Notes under the pieces: generated by a model
What the model saw: only the letters and a program-made list of their open reading frames with translations
Told to the model about the DNA's origin: nothing
Database searches by the model: none
Part shown: positions 1 through 8,776 of the stretch, piece after piece
Layout: every line of letters starts with the position of its first letter
How positions within the stretch are numbered: position 1 is the first letter of the stretch
Origin: Corynebacterium confusum
GTDB lineage: Bacteria; Actinomycetota; Actinomycetes; Mycobacteriales; Mycobacteriaceae
Length of the DNA: 64,000 nucleotides
NCBI RefSeq assembly: GCF_030408715.1
Contig: NZ_CP047202.1
Location: forward strand, 1,142,294-1,206,293
Reading direction: 5' to 3'
Position numbers and translations under genes: made by a program

Positions 1-219
<219 letters not shown>

Positions 220-310
220 ACCCGCCCGGCTCTCCCCAGCGGCCGGCAACCGCTGGGGAAGAATGCAGGAAACTGCATACAGACCCCGGCAGGCTTGTAA
301 GATGATCACG

Positions 311-1897
311 ATGGCTACCAAGGCACTGAATTCTTTGTCCCCTCGCTCCCGCCGCACCCCGCGGGCGACGGCAGCGCTCATCGTCGCCGCGACCGCGCTG
401 GGGCTGGCCGCCTGCGCCGGTGGCGACGGCTCCTCCGGCTCCGAGAACGGCGCGAGCGGCCCCGAGGGGGCCAAGGAGCTGGCGGCCGACTCCCGCGAGC
501 TCGTCGCGGACGAGAACGGCAACGGCGTGGCTACCACGCAGGCCTTCTTTGGCTCGGCCTCCGAGGTCTTCGTCGCCGGCGAAGACCGCAACGCCCAAGC
601 CAGCGCCGCCGATGCCGCCGTGGCCGCCGGCGTCCCCATGCTCGTCGTGCGCGGCGAAGGGACTGCGCGGGATGGCAACGTGGCCGCCGTCGCCGAAGAG
701 ATCGAGCGCCTCGGCGCGGAGACCGTCCACGACTACGGCGCGGGCCTGAGCGATGCGGACCTGGCAGACGGGGTATCGATCGAGGCGATCGAGGACTTCG
801 GCACCCAGGCCGCAGACGCGGCGGATCCCTTGGGTGAGGTCAAGCGCATCGCGGGCCTAGACAGCGAGTACGACGTGCCGGCCGCGGCGCTGATTTCGGC
901 CCAGACCGCCGAGGGTGAAGGTGGGGCCGCCCTGGCGGCGACGGCCCGCTCCGCCGGTGCCGAGGTGCTCGGCGTTCCGGTCGCCGACCCGCGCGCGACC
1001 AGCGAATCCATGCAGGCACTCGAGGACGGCGCCGTGGTCGGCCTGGGCAAGGACTTCGACTCCCAGGATAAATTCGACGCCAGCGCCGAGCTGGCCGCCG
1101 CCGGGGAGCTGCCGGGCGGCGGCGGGCTGGTTTTCCCGGGCCGCCGTATGGTGGCCCTCTACGGGCACCCCTCCGGTGGCGCACTCGGCCTGATGGGGGA
1201 GCAGCCCCCGGCCGAGGCCGTCGACCGCGTGGAAAAGCTGGTCGACGAGTACCAGCCGCACACCGACTACCCGGTCATGCCGGCCTTCGAGATCATCGCG
1301 ACGGTAGCCTCCTCGGAGCCGGGCCCGGATGGTGATTTCTCCAACGAGGCGGATCCGGACGAGCTTATCCCGTACATCGACGCCATCACCGAGGCCGGCG
1401 GGTACGCATTCCTGGATCTGCAGCCGGGCCGGGCGCGCTTGCTCGACCAGGCGAAGCTCTACGAGGACCTGCTCAAGCGCCCGAACGTCGGGCTGGCTCT
1501 GGATCCGGAGTGGAAGATCGGCCCGGACGAGCAACCCATGGGGCGTGTCGGTCACGTCGAGGCCCAAGAGGTCACCGAGGTCGCCGACTGGCTGGCCGGG
1601 TTGGTCCGCGACAACGAGCTGCCGCAAAAGGGCCTTATCGTCCACCAGTTCCAGCTGCAGATGATCCGCGACCGCGAGACCATCAACACGGATCACCCGG
1701 AGCTGGCCTTCATCCTGCACGCCGACGGCCATGGTGGCCCGGATCAGAAATTCGACACCTGGAACACCATGCAGCAGGGCCTGAGCGACGACTACTTCAT
1801 GGCGTGGAAGAACTTCATCGACGAGGACACACCCACTTTCACCCCCGGGCAGACTTATGACATAAAACCGCGCCCCTGGTTTGTCTCGTACCAGTAA
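311..1897 (+). CDS. Secreted lipoprotein with cell-wall-binding-repeat-like N-terminus
   Basis: 528-residue predicted lipoprotein. A basic N-terminus and hydrophobic stretch end in lipobox LAAC with Cys35 as the lipidation site. Residues of about 50-150 (SEVFVAGEDRNAQASAAD, then AGVPMLVV) resemble the cell wall binding repeat 2 fold; this is inference from pattern only. The C-terminal ~250 residues (ALYGHP, LDLQPGRA, HADGHGGPDQKFDTWN) form a conserved actinobacterial secreted domain of unknown function. Start: ATG at 311 is preceded by TAAGAT and 7 bases, a leaderless arrangement, so I prefer it to the in-frame ATG at 302 and the earlier one at 263. The enzyme activity, if any, is unknown. 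Confidence 0.85.
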   Translation: MATKALNSLSPRSRRTPRATAALIVAATALGLAACAGGDGSSGSENGASGPEGAKELAADSRELVADENGNGVATTQAFFGSASEVFVAGEDRNAQASAADAAVAAGVPMLVVRGEGTARDGNVAAVAEEIERLGAETVHDYGAGLSDADLADGVSIEAIEDFGTQAADAADPLGEVKRIAGLDSEYDVPAAALISAQTAEGEGGAALAATARSAGAEVLGVPVADPRATSESMQALEDGAVVGLGKDFDSQDKFDASAELAAAGELPGGGGLVFPGRRMVALYGHPSGGALGLMGEQPPAEAVDRVEKLVDEYQPHTDYPVMPAFEIIATVASSEPGPDGDFSNEADPDELIPYIDAITEAGGYAFLDLQPGRARLLDQAKLYEDLLKRPNVGLALDPEWKIGPDEQPMGRVGHVEAQEVTEVADWLAGLVRDNELPQKGLIVHQFQLQMIRDRETINTDHPELAFILHADGHGGPDQKFDTWNTMQQGLSDDYFMAWKNFIDEDTPTFTPGQTYDIKPRPWFVSYQ

Positions 1898-1907
1898 CCT
1901 AGCTCAC

Positions 1908-3767
1908 ATGAGCGTGGAGATTACCGAGGTCCGCACCTTCCTAGCCGCCCACGAGCCCTTCGCCCGCCTGCCGGGCGCGGTGCTCGACGCCCTGCCCGCG
2001 CGTCTGACCATGCGCTACGCCCGCCGGGGCGAGGTCTTCGTGGAGCCGGGCGCGCCCAACGATTTTCTCTACGTCATCCGGTCTGGCGCCGTGGACATCA
2101 TGGACGCCGACGGGGTGCTGCTAGACCGGCGCGACGCCGGCCAGTGCTTCGGTTATTCCACGCTGGTGGGGAAGAATTCCTCCCGCTACCGGATGGAGGC
2201 CGTCGAGGACAGCCTGGTGCTGGCCCTGCCGCGCGCCGGTTTCGCGGAGCTGGCCCAGCGCCACCCGGACGTGGACCGCTATTTCTCCTCCCAGTCCCGC
2301 CGCATCCGGGCGGAGGCGAAGAAACTCACCGACACCGAACACGCCGAGATCCTGCGCCAGCGCGTGACCGACCTGCCGCTGCAGGAGCCGGTCACCGCCG
2401 CAGCCGAAGAGGGCATCGCCGATGCCGCCCGCCGCATGACCGAGCACAACGTCTCCTGCCTGGTGGTCACCCATTCCGTCGACGGCAGCGCGCGCGGGAT
2501 CGTCACCGACCGGGATCTGCGCGCCCGCGTGGTGGCGGCCGGCATCGACCCGACCCAGCCGTTGTCGACGGTGATGACTGCACCGGTGGCCACGGTGCGC
2601 CCCGACAGCCTCGTGATGGAGGCGCTTTTGGTCATGGCCGAAAAGTCCATCCACCACGTGCCCGTGGTCGATGGGGAGCAGGTGGTGGCGGTGCTGCTTC
2701 AGGCGGACATCGCGCGCACGCTGCAAGAAGACCCGCTCTACGTCGCCGCGGACTTCCACCGCTGCGAGGCCGGCGCGGAGCTGGCCGCCGCCTTCGCGCA
2801 CTCGCGCCAGCTAGCCGCCCGCTACGTGCGCCGCAACGCCTCCCCGGAGGAAACCGCCGGGGTGCTCACCCTGGGCGCGGACGCGTTGGCTAGGCGCCTG
2901 TGCACCCTGGCCGAGCGCGAGCTCGGCACCCCGCCGGTGGATTACGCCTTCGTCGCCGTCGGCTCCCAGGGCCGCCGTGAGGTCGGCTTCGCCTCCGACC
3001 AGGACAACGCGCTGGTTCTAGCCAGCGACTACGACGAATCCCGCGACGGCGAGTACTTCGCCCGCTTCTCCGAGTTAGTCTGCCAGGGCCTGGCAGACGC
3101 CGGCCAGCCGCTGTGCCCGGGCGATATGATGGCCAGCAACCCGGAGTGGCGGATGCCCGTGGGCGCCTGGGAGGCGACGTTCCGCTGCTGGGTCCAGGCC
3201 CCGCAGCCCGACGCGCTGCTGCACGCCCAGGTCTTTTTCGACCTGCGGGCGGTGGCGGGCAGCGTGGAGCTGGCCGCCGGGGTCCACCGCGGGGCCGTGG
3301 CCGCGGGGCAGGCCTCTCGGCGCACGCACGCCCACCTGGCCAGCCTGGCCGCCCGCCGCGAGCCGCCGCTGACGTTTTTCAAAGGCTTCGTGGTGGACCG
3401 CTCCGGCGACTACGCGCACACCCTCGACGTGAAGAAGGGCGGGCTCGCCGTCGTGGTGCAGATGGCCCGCCTGCACGCGCTGGTCTCCGGCAGCACGGCG
3501 GTCGATACGCGCAGCCGGCTAGCCGATGCTGCCGGCCAGAGCGTCAGCCAGCAGGGCGCGGCCGACCTGCGCGACGCCTTCGACTATCTGACCAGCATTA
3601 CCCTAGAACACCAGGCCGGCCAGCACGCTCGCGGCGAGCAGCCGGACTACCACCTGTCGCCGAAGGAGCTTAGCCGCAACCAGCGCGAGCACCTGCGCGA
3701 CGCCTTCCAGATCATCAAGGGCCAGCAAAACGCCCTGGCCACCAAGTACCCGGTCCGCAATATCTAG
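1908..3767 (+). CDS. cNMP-binding / CBS pair / DUF294 nucleotidyltransferase-like protein
   Basis: 619 residues in three parts: a cyclic-nucleotide-binding domain (~10-120), a CBS pair (~150-275), and a DUF294 putative nucleotidyltransferase with its C-terminal helical domain (~300-619). The nucleotidyltransferase motif GSQGRREVGFASDQDNA near residue 350 carries the G-S-x-G-R and DxD elements. This architecture resembles GlnD-like signal proteins, but the substrate is unknown. It is followed after 42 bases by a DnaQ-like exonuclease, a common pairing. Start: TAACCT lies 7 bases before ATG 1908 and overlaps the stop of the upstream gene; an upstream TTG at 1881 would overlap that gene and is rejected. 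Probably leaderless and cytoplasmic. Confidence 0.88.
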   Translation: MSVEITEVRTFLAAHEPFARLPGAVLDALPARLTMRYARRGEVFVEPGAPNDFLYVIRSGAVDIMDADGVLLDRRDAGQCFGYSTLVGKNSSRYRMEAVEDSLVLALPRAGFAELAQRHPDVDRYFSSQSRRIRAEAKKLTDTEHAEILRQRVTDLPLQEPVTAAAEEGIADAARRMTEHNVSCLVVTHSVDGSARGIVTDRDLRARVVAAGIDPTQPLSTVMTAPVATVRPDSLVMEALLVMAEKSIHHVPVVDGEQVVAVLLQADIARTLQEDPLYVAADFHRCEAGAELAAAFAHSRQLAARYVRRNASPEETAGVLTLGADALARRLCTLAERELGTPPVDYAFVAVGSQGRREVGFASDQDNALVLASDYDESRDGEYFARFSELVCQGLADAGQPLCPGDMMASNPEWRMPVGAWEATFRCWVQAPQPDALLHAQVFFDLRAVAGSVELAAGVHRGAVAAGQASRRTHAHLASLAARREPPLTFFKGFVVDRSGDYAHTLDVKKGGLAVVVQMARLHALVSGSTAVDTRSRLADAAGQSVSQQGAADLRDAFDYLTSITLEHQAGQHARGEQPDYHLSPKELSRNQREHLRDAFQIIKGQQNALATKYPVRNI

Positions 3768-3809
3768 CCCGCGCGCGAGAAGACAGCGAGAAGACAAGGA
3801 GGCAGTCCC

Positions 3810-4445
3810 ATGGCGCTTTTTCGCCGCCCCCGCCTGGACTTGGGCGCCCCGGCACGGTCCACGCCGCTGGAGGAGCTGGAGCTGTTAGCAGTCGACATGG
3901 AGACCACCGGGCTGAACCCGCGCCGCGACCGGATCGTCTCGGTCGGCTGGGTACCGGTGCGCGGGCGGGTCATCGACTTGGCAGGCGCGGGCTATCACGT
4001 GGTGCGCGGGGCCGAGGTGGGCGAGTCGGCCACCATCCACCTGCTCACTGACGACGCCCTGGCCGACGGCGAGGCCGAAGACGAGGTCCTGGAGTCTCTT
4101 TTCGCCGCCCTGCGCGGGCGGGTGTTGCTGGCGCACTTTGCCGGGCTGGAGGTCGGGTTTGTGAACGCTGCGGCGCAGCGCCACCGCGGGAGAGTGCCGC
4201 GTCTGGAGGTGGTGGACACCTTCGGGCTCGAGCGCCGCCACATGGAACGCATGGGGACGTACCCGCGCGGGGAGGACCTTCGCTTAACAAACGTGCGTGC
4301 GCGCTACGGTTTGCCGGCCTACGGCAGCCACAACGCGCTGGGTGACGCCCTCGCCTGCGCCGAGCTCTACCTGGCGATTGTCAGCGGGATGCGGGTGGGA
4401 ACGCTCAAAGAGATCCAGCGCGGCGTGCAGATCAAAGGAACCTAA
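3810..4445 (+). CDS. DnaQ-like 3'-5' exonuclease
   Basis: 211-residue DEDDh exonuclease of the DNA polymerase III epsilon family. Exo I is VDMETTGLNP, Exo II is LLAHFAGLEVGFVN, and Exo III is SHNALGDALACAEL with the catalytic His and Asp. It is a stand-alone nuclease, with no polymerase or endonuclease domain attached. ATG 3810 has a strong AAGGAGG Shine-Dalgarno sequence 8-9 bases upstream, so unlike its neighbours it uses a leadered start, probably co-transcribed with the DUF294 gene. The substrate in vivo (DNA proofreading, RNA trimming or nucleotide clearance) cannot be told from sequence. Confidence 0.88.
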   Translation: MALFRRPRLDLGAPARSTPLEELELLAVDMETTGLNPRRDRIVSVGWVPVRGRVIDLAGAGYHVVRGAEVGESATIHLLTDDALADGEAEDEVLESLFAALRGRVLLAHFAGLEVGFVNAAAQRHRGRVPRLEVVDTFGLERRHMERMGTYPRGEDLRLTNVRARYGLPAYGSHNALGDALACAELYLAIVSGMRVGTLKEIQRGVQIKGT

Positions 4446-4494
4446 CAGGGGGATTAACAAAGTTGCAAAGAAGTCCATGAGTACACTATGCGTC

Positions 4495-5289
4495 ATGCGT
4501 TTAGGACGAATTGCACACCCAGAAGGAATCTGTTTCGCCATCATCGAGGGCGAGGACGAACTCGTCGCGAAGGAAATCGCGGACACCCCGTTTACCACCC
4601 CGAAGCCGACGGGTCGGGAGTGGAAGCTGGACGAGGTGCGCCTGCTGGCCCCGACGCTGCCGACCAAGGTGGTCGCCTTGGGCCGCAACTACGCGGACCA
4701 CGTGGCCGAGGTCTTCAAGGAGTCCGCGGAGCACCTGCCGCCGACGATCTTCGTGAAGCCGTCGACCGCCGTCATCGGCCCGGACAACGCCATCAAGATC
4801 CCGGAGTTCGCCACCCGCGTGGAATTCGAGGGTGAGCTGGCCGTGGTCATCTCCAAGCCGTCGAAGAATATTAAGGCTGAGAACTGGCGCGACCACGTGC
4901 TGGGCTACACCATCTGCAACGACGTCTCCTCCCGCGACCTGCAGTTCTCCGACGGCCAGTGGGCCCGCGCCAAGGGTATTGATACCTTCTGTCCGCTGGG
5001 GCCGTGGATCGAGACCGACCTGGACACCCTGGATCTAGACAACACCAAGATCAACGCCTACCTGACTCACGAGGGACAGCGGGAGCAGAAGCAGGACTCG
5101 AACACCAACCAGATGATCGTCAAGATGGGCGGCATCCTGGAAGAGATCTCCGCCTCGATGACCCTGCTGCCGGGCGATGTCATCACCACCGGTTCGCCGG
5201 CGGGCACGGCCCCGATGACGCCGGGCGATCACATCGAGATCGAGATCCCGGGCATCGGTTCGCTGTCCAACCCCATCGCGCGCGCTTAG
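4495..5289 (+). CDS. Fumarylacetoacetate hydrolase family protein (oxaloacetate decarboxylase / fumarylpyruvate hydrolase type)
   Basis: 264 residues of the FAH fold. Visible elements: VALGRNYADHVAEV, the metal-binding acids in VEFEGELAVVIS, the following Asp in CNDVSSRDLQ, FCPLGPW, and TTGSPAGTAP near the C-terminus. By position after the exonuclease gene it matches the C. glutamicum protein reported as oxaloacetate decarboxylase or fumarylpyruvate hydrolase, a Mg/Mn-dependent cytosolic enzyme; the exact substrate here is inference. Start: TACACT at 4482-4487 is followed by 7 bases and ATG 4495 with the family N-terminus MRLGRIAHPEG. An ATG at 4477 has only a weak AAGAAG behind it. After the TAG the same frame stays open for 28 more codons (see findings). 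Confidence 0.9.
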   Translation: MRLGRIAHPEGICFAIIEGEDELVAKEIADTPFTTPKPTGREWKLDEVRLLAPTLPTKVVALGRNYADHVAEVFKESAEHLPPTIFVKPSTAVIGPDNAIKIPEFATRVEFEGELAVVISKPSKNIKAENWRDHVLGYTICNDVSSRDLQFSDGQWARAKGIDTFCPLGPWIETDLDTLDLDNTKINAYLTHEGQREQKQDSNTNQMIVKMGGILEEISASMTLLPGDVITTGSPAGTAPMTPGDHIEIEIPGIGSLSNPIARA

Positions 5290-5372
5290 AACCCGCGCGC
5301 CGACGTCGCCTACCTGGCCAGCCGCGGCTGGCAGGTGGTGCTCATCGCCCAGCGGCCCGCCGGGCAGGCCTC

Positions 5373-6476
5373 CTAGAGGCCGAGCGTGGCCAGGATGGTG
5401 CGCAGCTTGGCTGTGGTTTCTTCCAGCTCCGTGTCCGGGTCGGAATCCGCCACGATGCCCCCGCCGGCCCAGGCTCGCGCGCTCATGCCGTCGCCGGCGA
5501 CCTCGGCGCAGCGGATGGCCACCATGTATTCGCCGTCGCCGGCCGAGTCGCACCAGCCGACCGCGCCGGCGTAGAAGCCGCGGTCGGTCTCCGCGGTGTG
5601 GATGAGGGCTTCGGCCGCGGCCGTCGGGGTCCCGCAAATGGCCGGGGTGGGGTGCACCCGCAGGGCCAGCTCCAGAGCGTTGGTGGAAGAATCCGCCAGC
5701 GTACCGGTAATCGGGGTGCCTAGGTGCCACATCTCGGTGGTACTCAGCAGCTGCGGGGTCTCCGGGCAATCCAGGTGCGAGCACAGCGGCTCCAGGATGT
5801 GCCGCAGGTGCTCGACCACGAAGGCGTGCTCGGCCTGGTCCTTGGCGGACCCGCGCAGGGTTTCGGCGGCGCGGGCATCGGCGGCGGCGTCGGCATGGCG
5901 CGCCGCGGACCCGGCCAGGGGGAAGGCCGAGACGGTCGAGCCCTGCTTCTTGATAAGGACCTCGGGGGAGGAGCCGACCAGCATGGCGCCGGTGCGGCCC
6001 GCCGGGCTCAGATCCGCGATGAATCCGTCGCGGTGGGAGGAATTATCGATAAGCCGCGCGGCGACCAGGCGCGGGTCGACCGGTTCCGCGAAGGCGATAT
6101 CGACGGCGCGGGCCAGCACGACCTTCTCCAGGCGGGAGCTCTGGATGGTGGACACGGCGGCCTCGACGCGGCGCAGGTGCTCCTGCGGTTCCGGATCCAC
6201 CCCGGAGATCTCCGCGTTGAGGTGGCCGCGCCGGTAGTAGGCGTGCGGCTCGAGGGGCCCGTCCTCGCGGATGATAGACCGCGGCACCGTCAGGGCGGCG
6301 GGCTCGTCCGCGTTGAAGGGGATAGCCCCGACCACTATCTCGTGGCGGGACTCGCGCAGAGCCTGCGCCGCCTCCCACGGGTCCGTGTAGGACTGCGCGC
6401 AGCCCTGGGTGCGCACGGACCCCGTGGCGCGCGAGAGGAGGAAATCGGGCGCGGTCGATGGCCGGTTTTCATGCAT
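5373..6476 (-). CDS. Isochorismate synthase
   Basis: 367-residue chorismate-binding enzyme (MenF/EntC/DhbC group) converting chorismate to isochorismate for menaquinone or, less likely, a siderophore. Signatures: LEKVVLARAVDI, GAMLVGSSPEVLIK, the HLGTPITG segment, HPTPAICGTPTAAA, then DRGFYAGAVGW and CAEVAGDGMSARAWAGGGIV. The enzyme uses Mg2+ and needs no amidotransferase partner; none is present. Start: TAAAAT stands exactly 7 bases before ATG at 6476, so a leaderless transcript is likely and the GTG at 6494 is not used. A perfect 16-bp palindrome covers the start codon. The gene lies just below the anchored-repeat operon; the upstream gene's stop falls 11 bases before this start. Confidence 0.9.
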   Translation of the reverse strand: MHENRPSTAPDFLLSRATGSVRTQGCAQSYTDPWEAAQALRESRHEIVVGAIPFNADEPAALTVPRSIIREDGPLEPHAYYRRGHLNAEISGVDPEPQEHLRRVEAAVSTIQSSRLEKVVLARAVDIAFAEPVDPRLVAARLIDNSSHRDGFIADLSPAGRTGAMLVGSSPEVLIKKQGSTVSAFPLAGSAARHADAAADARAAETLRGSAKDQAEHAFVVEHLRHILEPLCSHLDCPETPQLLSTTEMWHLGTPITGTLADSSTNALELALRVHPTPAICGTPTAAAEALIHTAETDRGFYAGAVGWCDSAGDGEYMVAIRCAEVAGDGMSARAWAGGGIVADSDPDTELEETTAKLRTILATLGL

Positions 6477-6481
6477 GAAAA
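6466..6481. promoter_or_regulatory. Perfect 16-bp palindrome over the isochorismate synthase start
   Basis: TTTTCATGCATGAAAA is its own reverse complement. It covers the last bases of the presumed -10/start interval and the first codons of the gene, so a protein bound here would block initiation at a leaderless promoter. The regulator is unknown; it does not match the DtxR iron box. Confidence 0.4.
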
Positions 6482-6486
6482 ATATT

Positions 6487-7899
6487 TTAGTCACCCGGCT
6501 GCGCGACCGCGGAATCAGCTCGGTCTTGCCGGCGCTGACGCCAGTAGACCGCGAAGACGAGGTAGACGCCCACCAAGAAGGCCACCACGCCCATCCCCGC
6601 CAGGATCCCGGACCAGAAGCTGACCTTGTCCATAGTCAACCCGACCGGAACCGGCTGCTCGGTGGCTGGGCCAGACGCTTGCGCCTCCGGATCTTGAGTC
6701 TCGGCCGGCTTGGCCCCGTCCGGCTTGCCCCCAGCAGGCTTCGGTGCCGCGGCCTTCGCTGCTTTCTTGGGCGCGGGCTTAACCGCGGCCCCTGTACCGG
6801 TAGTGCCCGTACCGCCAGATGCCGAATGTGCTGGCTTCGGCCGGGCCGAGCCCTGCGTGCCGCTTCCCGTCGTGCCGGGGGCGGCCTGTGACACCCCTGC
6901 TGCCGGGGCGGACGGGGTGCGGTGGCCGCCTGCCTGCGTTCCCGGGCGGGCTGGGGCGCTGGGCGAGGTCGTTGCCTGGTCGGCGGAGGCCGCGGCGTCC
7001 TTGCCGGCCTTCTTGCCCACCAGGGCGAGGGCCTTCTTCTCCGTGTCGCCGACGGCCTTGTCCAGAGCCTGCAGCTCCTTGTTGATGCCGTTGAGGTCTC
7101 GGGCGATGGCCACGGGGTCCAGGCAGCCTTGGGAGGCGGTGACGTCGACGGTCCCCTGAGCGGCGCTGGTACCAGACGGGGCGTCTTCGACGAGGAAGCC
7201 GACGCTCAGGTCGCGCGGCTCGGCGTCGTCCCCGGTGAAGCTAAAGCGCAGCTGATAGTAGCCGGGCTCGCTGAAGGCAAAGCCCACGGGCAGCGGCTCA
7301 TCCCCGTCCAAGGTGGCCTCGCCGGAGGTCTGCTCGGCGCTGTCGAAGAAGGGCACCGCCGCGGCGCTCGCGGCGCGTGGCTTACTACTCCAGGCAGCGA
7401 CCCGGGCCGCGCCGGTGGGACGCTCATCGACTGCCACGTGCACGGTCGTGCGGGCGCCGGCGTCGGCATCGGGGGCGGCCAGACGCAGGTGGCTGCCCGG
7501 GCTGGTGGGGGAGAGCACCCAGGCATCGCCGCTGAACCCGAAGGCGTCCGGCGCCGGCCCGGTGCCAGCTACCCGGAAGGTGGCCGCGCCGGAGGCCAGC
7601 GGGGCCTCGCTGGAGTCGGTTGAATCGAAGACGCCGGTGGCTGGTCCGTCCACGGACTCGTAGAGCGCTAAGGCCTGCTCGCCATGGATAATGCCGCGGG
7701 TGGTGGCCGGCTGCTCACCGCGCTTGATCAGCGAGAGGGTGCAGGGCTCGTTGTCGGCGCTCGGGTGAATGGTGGGCTCTGCGGCAGCTCCCGGTGCGGC
7801 AGCAATTGCCGCGCAGCAGGCGCAGGCTGCCAGCAGCGGAACGCGGCGCCCGGCACGCCGGCGGGTGGTAACTAGCGATAGGGTGGGAAGATTCGTCAT
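6487..7899 (-). CDS. Secreted, membrane-anchored protein with one degenerate anchored repeat
   Basis: 470 residues; last gene of the anchored-repeat ABC operon. N-terminal signal peptide (RRR then hydrophobic residues to AAAPGAAAEP). The extracellular part has one weak copy of the repeat hallmark, FAFSEPGYYQLRFSF, near residues 220-235. Then comes a Lys/Ala-rich helical stretch, a Pro/Ala/Lys/Thr-rich low-complexity stalk (~300-415), and a single C-terminal transmembrane helix (WSGILAGMGVVAFLVGVYLV) with RQRR on the inside. There is no LPxTG-like motif, so it is likely membrane- rather than sortase-anchored. ATG 7899 overlaps the permease stop (ATGA), so translation is coupled. Probably displays a domain that helps deliver metal or metallophore to the transporter; the role is inference. 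Confidence 0.82.
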   Translation of the reverse strand: MTNLPTLSLVTTRRRAGRRVPLLAACACCAAIAAAPGAAAEPTIHPSADNEPCTLSLIKRGEQPATTRGIIHGEQALALYESVDGPATGVFDSTDSSEAPLASGAATFRVAGTGPAPDAFGFSGDAWVLSPTSPGSHLRLAAPDADAGARTTVHVAVDERPTGAARVAAWSSKPRAASAAAVPFFDSAEQTSGEATLDGDEPLPVGFAFSEPGYYQLRFSFTGDDAEPRDLSVGFLVEDAPSGTSAAQGTVDVTASQGCLDPVAIARDLNGINKELQALDKAVGDTEKKALALVGKKAGKDAAASADQATTSPSAPARPGTQAGGHRTPSAPAAGVSQAAPGTTGSGTQGSARPKPAHSASGGTGTTGTGAAVKPAPKKAAKAAAPKPAGGKPDGAKPAETQDPEAQASGPATEQPVPVGLTMDKVSFWSGILAGMGVVAFLVGVYLVFAVYWRQRRQDRADSAVAQPGD

Positions 7900-8774
7900 G
7901 GTGTTGGCACGCTTTCTACTCGGTGGCTGGCGCGGCGGCGGCCCTTGAGCGGTGCCAGGGCCCACACGCATAAGAACAGGGCGGTCAGGGTCAAAACGAT
8001 GGTGGCCCCGGCGGGCAGGTCGATGGCCCAGGCCAGGTAGATGCCCACCACGCTGCCGGCCGCGCCCAGGGCGGCGGCCAACCACAGCATGGGGGTCAGC
8101 CGGTCGCAGACCAGCCGAGCGGTGGCCGCCGGGGTGATGAGCAGGGCGAGGACCAGCACGTTGCCCACGGTGTTGACGGAGATGACAATCGCGGCGGTAA
8201 TCGCCAGGTAGAGCGCGATGTCCAGGGCCGTAACCGGCAGGCCCAGCGCGCGGGCGGATTCCCGGTCGAGGCAGACCGCTCGCAGCTGCGGTCCGCAGGC
8301 AAACAGGAAGGCTCCGACGGCCGCGGCCACCGCGAGCGCGATCCAGATTTGGGACGCGGAGGTGCCCGTCAGCGAGCCGAAGAGGAAACTGGTCAGGGAC
8401 GCGGTGTAGCCCTCCTGCCGGGAGATGATGACGTTGCCCAGCGCAAACGCCGCGGCGAAGAAGATGCCGATGACCGCGTCGGTCTTGAGGCTGTCGCGGC
8501 GGGAAAACAGCGCGATGAGCACGGCCACCACGCCGCCGGCCACGGCCCCGCCGGCCAACAGGGAGACCTGCAGGCTAAAGGCGATGGTTAGGCCGGGGAA
8601 GACGGCGTGGGAGACGGCGTCGCCGATAAACGCCATCCCGCGCAGGACGACATAGCCGCCGACTAGGCCGCAGACCACCGCGGCGACCACCGCGATGATG
8701 ACCGCCCGCAGGAGGAAGGACAGCTGCGGGTTGGCCAGGTCCGCGAAGAACTGGGCGATAGAGACCTCGAGCAT
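7896..8774 (-). CDS. Anchored-repeat-type ABC transporter, permease subunit
   Basis: 292-residue integral membrane protein of the ZnuB/MntB (ABC-3) permease family, with about eight hydrophobic segments. The loop preceding ALGNVIISRQEGY and the segment SARALGLPVTALD correspond to the cytoplasmic coupling region. It matches the permease type that co-occurs with surface-anchored repeat proteins in Actinobacteria. The ATG at 8774 begins MLEVSIAQFF, two bases after the ATPase stop; a longer frame extends upstream but only as a shadow of the ATPase gene. The 3' end overlaps the next gene by ATGA. Substrate is most likely Zn2+ or Mn2+ by family; iron is possible. Confidence 0.93.
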   Translation of the reverse strand: MLEVSIAQFFADLANPQLSFLLRAVIIAVVAAVVCGLVGGYVVLRGMAFIGDAVSHAVFPGLTIAFSLQVSLLAGGAVAGGVVAVLIALFSRRDSLKTDAVIGIFFAAAFALGNVIISRQEGYTASLTSFLFGSLTGTSASQIWIALAVAAAVGAFLFACGPQLRAVCLDRESARALGLPVTALDIALYLAITAAIVISVNTVGNVLVLALLITPAATARLVCDRLTPMLWLAAALGAAGSVVGIYLAWAIDLPAGATIVLTLTALFLCVWALAPLKGRRRASHRVESVPTP

Positions 8775-8776
8775 GG

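Noticed and set aside
7900-8085. N-terminal extension of the 470-residue surface protein
   Set aside because: Overlaps the permease in another frame and lacks a signal peptide; ATG 7899 begins a proper one.
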